A stretch of 34,748 nucleotides of DNA from Clostridia bacterium (GTDB lineage Bacteria > Bacillota > Clostridia > Christensenellales > Aristaeellaceae), in contig JAFQOD010000071.1 of NCBI GenBank assembly GCA_017395685.1, positions 1-34,748 of the forward strand, read 5' to 3'. Shown piece by piece: positions 32,089 to 34,748 of the stretch. Within the stretch, counting starts at the first letter, position 1; the number at the start of each line of letters is the position of its first letter. Below the pieces are notes generated by a model that saw only the letters and a program-made list of their open reading frames with translations, did not search any database and was not told the origin of the DNA. Both the position numbers and the translations under genes were made by a program.

Positions 32089-33045
32089 GTGATCATCAGT
32101 GCCAGCCGCAGAACGGATATCCCGGCGCATTATTCGCAATGGTTTTTCAATCGCCTGAAAGCCGGCTTCGTTTATGTCCGCAATCCCATGAATCCACACC
32201 GGATCAGCGAAGTTTCCCTTTCTCCCGATGTAGTGGATGCCATTGTATTCTGGACGAAGAATCCTTCCCCTATGCTGAGCCGCCTGGATGAACTGAGCCA
32301 TATCCCCTATTATTTTCAATTCACATTGACGCCTTACGGCACAGATATAGAAAAATATCTGCCCTCAAAAAAAGAGATTCTCATTCCCTCATTTCAGCGG
32401 CTTTCTTCCATGATCGGAAAAGAGCGTGTCATCTGGCGATATGATCCCATTCTTCTCAATGAAAAATATTCTATGGCTTATCATATCAAATGCTTCCGCA
32501 TTCTCTGCGATAAACTGGCCGACTATACTGAAAAATGCACCATCAGCTTTCTGGATCTGTATCGGAATATGCAATCACGCATTGCACCGCTGGGGATCCT
32601 TTCCCCTTCCCCGGATCAGGCAGAAGAATTGGCCGCCTCATTTTCTGCCATTGCAAAAGAACACGAAATGATCATTGACACCTGTGCAGAAGCGATGGAT
32701 TTATCCAAATATGGAATCGGTCATGCCAGCTGCATCGATCGTCAGCGCTTGGAGCGTATTGGGAATTTTAAGCTTACTATATCCCGCGATCCCAATCAGC
32801 GTTCCGCCTGCGGCTGCGTTTCCAGTATAGATATCGGCGGCTATAATTCCTGCCCCAACGGCTGTATCTACTGCTATGCTAATTTTAACAATTCCCTTGT
32901 TCATGATCATTTGCAGCAACACGACCCTCTCTCCCCGCTCCTATTTGGCAAGGTTACAGATGGTGATATCATCAGCAAGCGTGAAATGAAATCGCTATGT
33001 GATAGACAAACACATTTTCTTTCCAATGCGTATTATCTGTTTTGA
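32089..33045 (+). CDS. DUF1848-family protein with CX3CX2C motif
   Basis: A 318-residue protein starting at GTG 32089, with AGGAGG well placed upstream. It matches DUF1848 in its opening IISASRRTDIPA, in VFWTKNPSPM, and in a C-terminal cysteine cluster: C241 and C243, then C255-PNG-C259-IY-C262. The spacing CX3CX2C is the one used by radical SAM enzymes to hold a 4Fe-4S cluster, and the tail CYANFN resembles that context, although it lies near the C-terminus rather than the N-terminus. Function is unknown. By eye it is less GC-rich than the genes to its left. Confidence 0.82.
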   Translation: MIISASRRTDIPAHYSQWFFNRLKAGFVYVRNPMNPHRISEVSLSPDVVDAIVFWTKNPSPMLSRLDELSHIPYYFQFTLTPYGTDIEKYLPSKKEILIPSFQRLSSMIGKERVIWRYDPILLNEKYSMAYHIKCFRILCDKLADYTEKCTISFLDLYRNMQSRIAPLGILSPSPDQAEELAASFSAIAKEHEMIIDTCAEAMDLSKYGIGHASCIDRQRLERIGNFKLTISRDPNQRSACGCVSSIDIGGYNSCPNGCIYCYANFNNSLVHDHLQQHDPLSPLLFGKVTDGDIISKREMKSLCDRQTHFLSNAYYLF

Positions 33046-33407
33046 ATGTGTTCTTTACATACTTTTTCTCTTCATAGTTCAAAATTATTAATATGTTTGG
33101 TGTGCCTAATAAATAAAAACGATATATCAATAAAAGATATTTCTTGTCTTATTTGTTACTTACTTTTTTATCTATATATTGCTTACTTTATTTCGATAGT
33201 TATGTTTATATTGCTAAAAAAGATAGCCTTCTATATGCAAGAATGCTATCTCTTCATTATTCAAATAATTATCCACTTTTAGTATACGGAATATTCTGTT
33301 TGAAATGTTTTTAATTGATTTTCTGAAACAATCTTTATCCACATCACTTCATACAATCCAATGTAATCAGCAGCAGATCATTAAAAACATCAATTTTAAT
33401 GCATCTA
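33046..33407. other. AT-rich gap without a credible gene
   Basis: This 362-base stretch is markedly AT-rich. Short open frames exist but lack ribosome binding sites and have compositions expected of random AT-rich DNA. It contains the terminator of the SGNH hydrolase gene (33215-33251). I see nothing else. Confidence 0.6.
33215..33251 (-). terminator. Probable terminator of the SGNH hydrolase gene
   Basis: On the minus strand AGATAGC (33251-33245) pairs with GCTATCT (33227-33221), followed by T's to 33215. It lies about 157 bases past the stop. Confidence 0.5.
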
Positions 33408-34160
33408 TTAATCTAGTTCTGTTAATTGCCATTCGCCGGCTTCATATTTACCCTGAGCATAAGCAAGCATTGTATCCAGCCAGATTTGCAATCCTTCTGA
33501 TGATAAATGATATCTCCCATCAGATGTATAATCCTTTTTTAGATATCCATCTTCATCTTTCAGTGGTGTTGCTATATCTATATAATACGCTCCCTTTTCA
33601 ATAGCAACTTTCTCCAATGCAGCATTATATTCATCCCACATAGTGCGGTAATCTAGTTTTTTACAGAAATCCTTAGTCACAGGTGTTAAAGAGAAGAAAT
33701 AAACTTCTGTCTCACTGGAATACTCTTTCACAAGATCAATTAGCCGCTCCACATAGCCTATATGCTTCTTAATATCCTTTCCAGCATAGTCATTTACACC
33801 TAATAAAATAAATGCTCGCTTCGGCTTTATTTTTCCAATTATCTTGCATAGAGGTAATTCTTCTCCGCGATACAGTATATTGGTGTGCTCTTTTAGTAAA
33901 TTTCTTCGGCTGGCTGTATACAACATGTAACTCTGTGCCGTAAGGAAAATAAGTTCTGGTACGTTTTCTCCACGTTTATTTTTCTCATTTATATATATAC
34001 GCAACTGTCTTGTAATTGAATCACCAACAAAAACATCCCCATTAAAAAATGTATATAGTTGTTCTTCTGTAAGCTTTTCTTCTTCACTCAAAGCATAAAA
34101 ATTGCATGTGAAAATATTAACAATTAGCATAAGAATAATAATTAAGCGTCTCGTTTTCAT
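33408..34160 (-). CDS. Exported SGNH/GDSL-type hydrolase
   Basis: A 250-residue protein with an N-terminal signal sequence (RRLIIILMLIVNIFTCNFYALS; the Cys may be a lipobox-like residue) followed by an SGNH hydrolase fold. Block I is FVGDSITR with the catalytic serine, block III is LLGVNDYAG, and block V is TSDGRYHLSSEG with Asp and His. Related enzymes deacetylate cell-wall or capsule sugars or act as esterases; the substrate here is not known. AGGAGG precedes ATG 34160. It is strongly AT-rich compared with the rest of the window, suggesting acquisition. Likely -35 TTGACA at 34223-34218; the -10 is ambiguous. Confidence 0.88.
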   Translation of the reverse strand: MKTRRLIIILMLIVNIFTCNFYALSEEEKLTEEQLYTFFNGDVFVGDSITRQLRIYINEKNKRGENVPELIFLTAQSYMLYTASRRNLLKEHTNILYRGEELPLCKIIGKIKPKRAFILLGVNDYAGKDIKKHIGYVERLIDLVKEYSSETEVYFFSLTPVTKDFCKKLDYRTMWDEYNAALEKVAIEKGAYYIDIATPLKDEDGYLKKDYTSDGRYHLSSEGLQIWLDTMLAYAQGKYEAGEWQLTELD

Positions 34161-34404
34161 TTTTCCTCCTCAAATTACAGTCTATTACACTTTAATGTTA
34201 TATTATCTTTATGCTTTTGTCAAGTCTATTGTCATTTTCAAAATTAATATACGTTAATCTCTTTATATGAATTTTGCGGAATTTTCTTTCTAGAGGAAGA
34301 AAATTGCATATTCGAAAGAATTCTTATATTTTGTCTATGCAAAATATTCGTTGAAATTCTTTTTCATTATTATTCGAATTTCCTACTGAAATGCTATTAT
34401 TTAG

Positions 34405-34436
34405 GCAAAAGAAAGAGCATCTCATATGAGATGCTC
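34405..34436 (-). terminator. Terminator of the rRNA operon
   Basis: A perfect 22-base palindrome (34415-34436) with arms GAGCATCTCAT/ATGAGATGCTC is followed on the minus strand by TTTCTTTTG. It lies eight bases past the 5S gene. Confidence 0.88.
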
Positions 34437-34444
34437 AATTGGAA

Positions 34445-34560
<116 letters not shown>

Positions 34561-34650
34561 AATTATATCATTCTCTTTTCGCACCTTGACAACTGCACAT
34601 CGAAAAAACACTCATCTTTCTGACCTTCTTAGTCTCATTCGCGCTCTTGA

Positions 34651-34748
34651 AATCAAGCCCTCGACCTATTAGTATCAACAACCTGCATGTGTTACCACAC
34701 TTCCAGCGTTGACCTATCACCTGGTAGTCTTCCAGGGGTCTTACTTCC
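34651..34748 (-). rRNA. rrl: 23S ribosomal RNA, 3' end (cut by window edge)
   Basis: The minus strand shows the conserved 3'-terminal 23S sequence: GGAAGTAAGACCCC, GAAGACTACCAGGTGATAGG, and CTAATAGGTCGAGGGCTTGA near the 3' end. The end is placed at about 34651 by comparison with the usual terminus; most of the gene is outside the window. Confidence 0.95.

Noticed and set aside
33046-33282. 78-codon hydrophobic frame right after the DUF1848 gene
   Set aside because: It begins at the base after a stop without a ribosome binding site, and its composition is what AT-rich random DNA gives.

Overview
The window looks like a chromosomal segment of a low-to-moderate-GC Gram-positive bacterium, most likely an uncultured gut-type Clostridia (Bacillota). 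Supporting genes are whiA, an HPr/Crh-like domain, mutS2, zapA, pepV, a VanW-domain protein, an ECF sigma/anti-sigma pair, a TK1-type thymidine kinase and strong SigA-like promoters (TTGACA-17-TATAAT class). I cannot name a genus. Most of the window is dense and GC-rich; the right end (about 33.05-34.44 kb) is clearly AT-rich by eye.

Layout. 1-139: the edge of an IS3-like insertion sequence. 191-2639 (-): an exported FAD/FMN oxidoreductase and an upstream membrane-anchored NusG-domain-II protein, together suggesting extracytoplasmic flavin redox chemistry. 2770-5646 (-): murB, whiA and an unusual fusion of a Crh-like HPr domain with an AadA-type nucleotidyltransferase, from one promoter and closed by a terminator. 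5751-11960 (-): a tight seven-gene operon (membrane protein, rsuA-like, rsmC-like, patB-like, pepV, 3-methyladenine glycosylase, manA). 12107-17813 (+): ppiB, zapA, U32 peptidase/RNA hydroxylase and mutS2. 17828-18027: a repeat and palindrome-rich intergenic element.

18085-21706 (+): OmpR-type two-component system, ispE and an HD phosphohydrolase. 21766-22467 (+): an isolated araD-like epimerase. 22583-24431 (+): ECF sigma factor and a membrane-anchored partner. 24482-28288 (-): AraC/GyrI regulator, PPOX-family flavoprotein, TetR regulator and VanW-family protein. 28498-33045 (+): thymidine kinase, AEC transporter, exported MBL-fold/lamin-tail protein, a Cys-rich unknown and a DUF1848-type protein with a CX3CX2C motif. 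33408-34160 (-): an AT-rich SGNH hydrolase, followed by the 5S and the 3' end of the 23S rRNA genes (-).

The most unusual items are the Crh-like/nucleotidyltransferase fusion in the whiA operon (position 15 is Asn, Ser46 is kept), the pair of identical GCGAATTCGC palindromes set in and just after the AEC transporter promoter, the repeat/palindrome element after mutS2, and the Cys-rich gene whose ribosome binding site lies inside a hairpin. All family calls are by reading motifs; no database search was possible.
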